Source: Siphonodentalium dalli
Lineage: Eukaryota > Mollusca > Scaphopoda > Gadilida > Siphonodentaliidae
Reading direction: 5' to 3'
Assembly: GCA_032622095.1 (NCBI GenBank)
Contig: CP136065.1
Coordinates: forward strand, 248,929,474-248,993,473
Length of the DNA stretch: 64,000 bases
Each line of letters begins with the position of its first letter. Positions within the stretch are counted from its first letter, which is position 1. A program made the translations under genes and the position numbers. Below the pieces are notes generated by a model. It searched no databases. It was not told where the DNA came from and saw only the letters and a list, made by a program, of their open reading frames with translations. Of this stretch, positions 56,701 to 59,700 are shown piece by piece.

Positions 56701-59700
56701 TTATAGTAGGGCGAAGTCATTTCGCCCTGAAAATCTGGTCTAGGCTGGTCCCTGTTTGTTATATGATATTTTAGGGAAAATGTTGCATGCATAACATTTG
56801 ACTGTTACTTTTAATGCTTCCACTGCTAGTTTTATTGCTTCCAACTATGTCCACTTGCCCCTAGTTGTAGTGCATTTGCAAAGAAAATATGACTGTCGTT
56901 ATTGTATAAACTAAACATTATTTATGTAAACCAAATGTTTTTTGTATAAATCAAAATTTTTATATGAACCAAATATCACCCATGTCCCCTGAATTTGTCT
57001 CTATCTGAATATCCTGAATTGACAGTTAACCTGCTATGGTATATTTTGGTAACACGTCTTTGAATTGACACTGTCATTGTTGAATGTTTAACAATGAATG
57101 CAACTCGCAATGTCCCAATAATCCATATCGGTCAAATGAGGAGTTTTCATTATGGGCGCATTATCGTTATGTGCTTCTTTTGTGAGAAAGATTGACTGAT
57201 AATTTTTTGTACTTTCTCTGACTTCATTGAGTAGTTTGTCTTATCTTATTTTCAGTTCTGTGCTCAATAATACCAGTGTACCCAGAACTCTCTCTGATTA
57301 TACTAAAGAGTGGCTGGATACCGTCTCTCATGAAAATGTTCCTTGATGTCAAAGGTCAGCTCAGATTTCATGTTATCGAGTCTTAGCATGTGTTATGTTA
57401 TATAATGTTATATGTTATATAACGAAAGTGGTGTTTGTTTAAATATATTTATCAGATTTTGGTAGACTGAAAAACATGAATACTTTTGTACCCTGTCGTT
57501 ACATCATTTGTGATTGTGATTATTGCTATAAGGTGTCGATAAATTTCAGTTTAAGAATTTTTACACAGAAAATAAAATTGCATATGCAATTCTCTGGTTG
57601 TATAAGTTATATACATGTACACTTTGATGATGTTTTATTAATTGAAGTATATTGTTTCAAAGTACAGTTATGTGTACGCACAAAAATAATTATTCTGTTT
57701 GCAGTTAATCATCATTTCGATCCGGTTTGATGTCAATACTGCATAATCTGCAGACATATTCATGGCGTAATAATGTGAAACTAACTAGCGTTATATATAT
57801 GCATGTACATGTACACCCACAATGCAGTTTGAGAAAAATTGGGTCCATAAAGATCTACATTTGTATAACCACCATCCTGATAAATTACAATCAACCAATA
57901 TTAAAATGCTATGCCCTATTGGACAGTTGTCTTATATGTGATCTTTTTGACAGTATACCTAAGTGAACAAACCTCTAATAATAAGAAATTAGCATATTAC
58001 GACAAATATCGTGGATGCATCACTGCTATATATCATCATCAGCCTGGGCAAAATGTCCAACATAGCGTCAATGATGTCGACAAATTGGATATTCGAATCG
58101 GCTGTCCGATTTAGTGTCGACACCGAATCAAATCTACAATATTTGCAGGGACCTAGCTTCATGGCACCCTCATAACCCTGAGAGGGCATCATGGCACCCG
58201 CATAACCCTGAAAGGGCCTCATGGCACCCTCGTAACCCTGAAAGGGCCTCATGGCACCCTCATAACCCTGAAAGGGCCTCATGGCACCCTCATTACCCTG
58301 AAAGGGCCTCAAGGCACCCTGATAACCCTGAGAGGGCCTCATGGCACCCTCATAACCCTGAGAGGGCCTCATGGCACACTCGTAACCCTGAGAGGGCCTC
58401 ATGTCACACTCATAACCCTGAGAGGGCCTCATGGCACCCTCATAACCCTGAGAGGGCCTCATGGCACCCTCATAACCCTGAGAGGGTCTCATGGCACCCT
58501 CATAACCATGAGAGGGCCTCATGGCACCCTCATAGCCATGAGAGGGCCTCATGGCACCCTCATTACCCTGAAATGGCCTCATGGCACCCTCATAACCCTG
58601 AGATGGCCTCATGGCACCCTCATAACCCTGAGAGAGCCTCATGGCACACTCATAACCCTGAGAGGGCCTCATGGCACCCTCATAACCCTGAGAGGGCCTC
58701 ATGGCACACTCATTGCCCTGAGAGGGCCTCATGGCAAACTCATAACCCTGAGAGGGCCTCATGGCACACTCATAACCCTGAGAGGGCCTCATGGCACACT
58801 CATTGCCCTGAGAGGGCCTCATGGCAAACTCATAACCCTGAGAGGGCCTCATGGCACACTCATAACCCTGAGAGGGCCTCATGGCACCCTCATAACCATG
58901 AGAGGTCCTCATGGCACCCTCATAACCCTGAGAGGGCCTCATGGCACCCTCATAACCCTGAGAGGGCCTCATGGCACCATCATAACCATGAGAGGGCCTC
59001 GTGGCACCATAATAACCCTGAGAGGTCCTCATGGCACCCTCATAACCATGAAAGGGCCTCAATGCATCCTCATAACCCTGAGAGGGCCTCATGGCACCCT
59101 CATAACCCTGAGAGGGCCTCATGGCATCCTCATAACCCTGAGAGGGCCTCATGGCACCCTCATAACCCTGAAAGGGCCTCGTGAAATTTTTTATTTGAAA
59201 ATGTAGCCAGAATTCTCTATGAGCTCAAAAGACAAAGTCTCAGCTGGAGCGATAGTCATCACTCCTCGTCTGTTCATCCATCCATCCATCAACAATTCTT
59301 TAAACATCTTCTCCTGAACCATAAGACCGTATGGGTTCATATTTGGTGTGGATGTTGACTCACATTCAGATTTATTCAAATTAGGTCACTGGATCAAATA
59401 TTTGCGAAGCTAAAAGGTACTAGAGAGATATTCAAGACTTCAATAAAAGTGTAGGATCTTTTTATTGAAGTTTTTTGAACATCTATTGTGTCAACTTAAA
59501 ACGACTTCTTCTCAAGTACCATTGGGCCCAATGGGTTCATGTTTGGTATGAAGAGTACTTGGATGACTGGGGTTCAGATTTGTTCAAATGACATCACTGG
59601 GTCAGATGTGGGCAGAGCCAGGGACATAGCTAAAAAATAATTTAGATTTTACTCTCAATTTTTTTTTTAATGAAAATTCAATTTTTATTTTAAATTTAAA

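Noticed and set aside
57989-59152. 387-codon minus-strand gene ('MRPSQGYEGA' repeats)
   Set aside because: It lies over an intronic minisatellite that is equally open on the other strand; no flanking coding sequence or signal peptide. Kept only as a low-interest finding.
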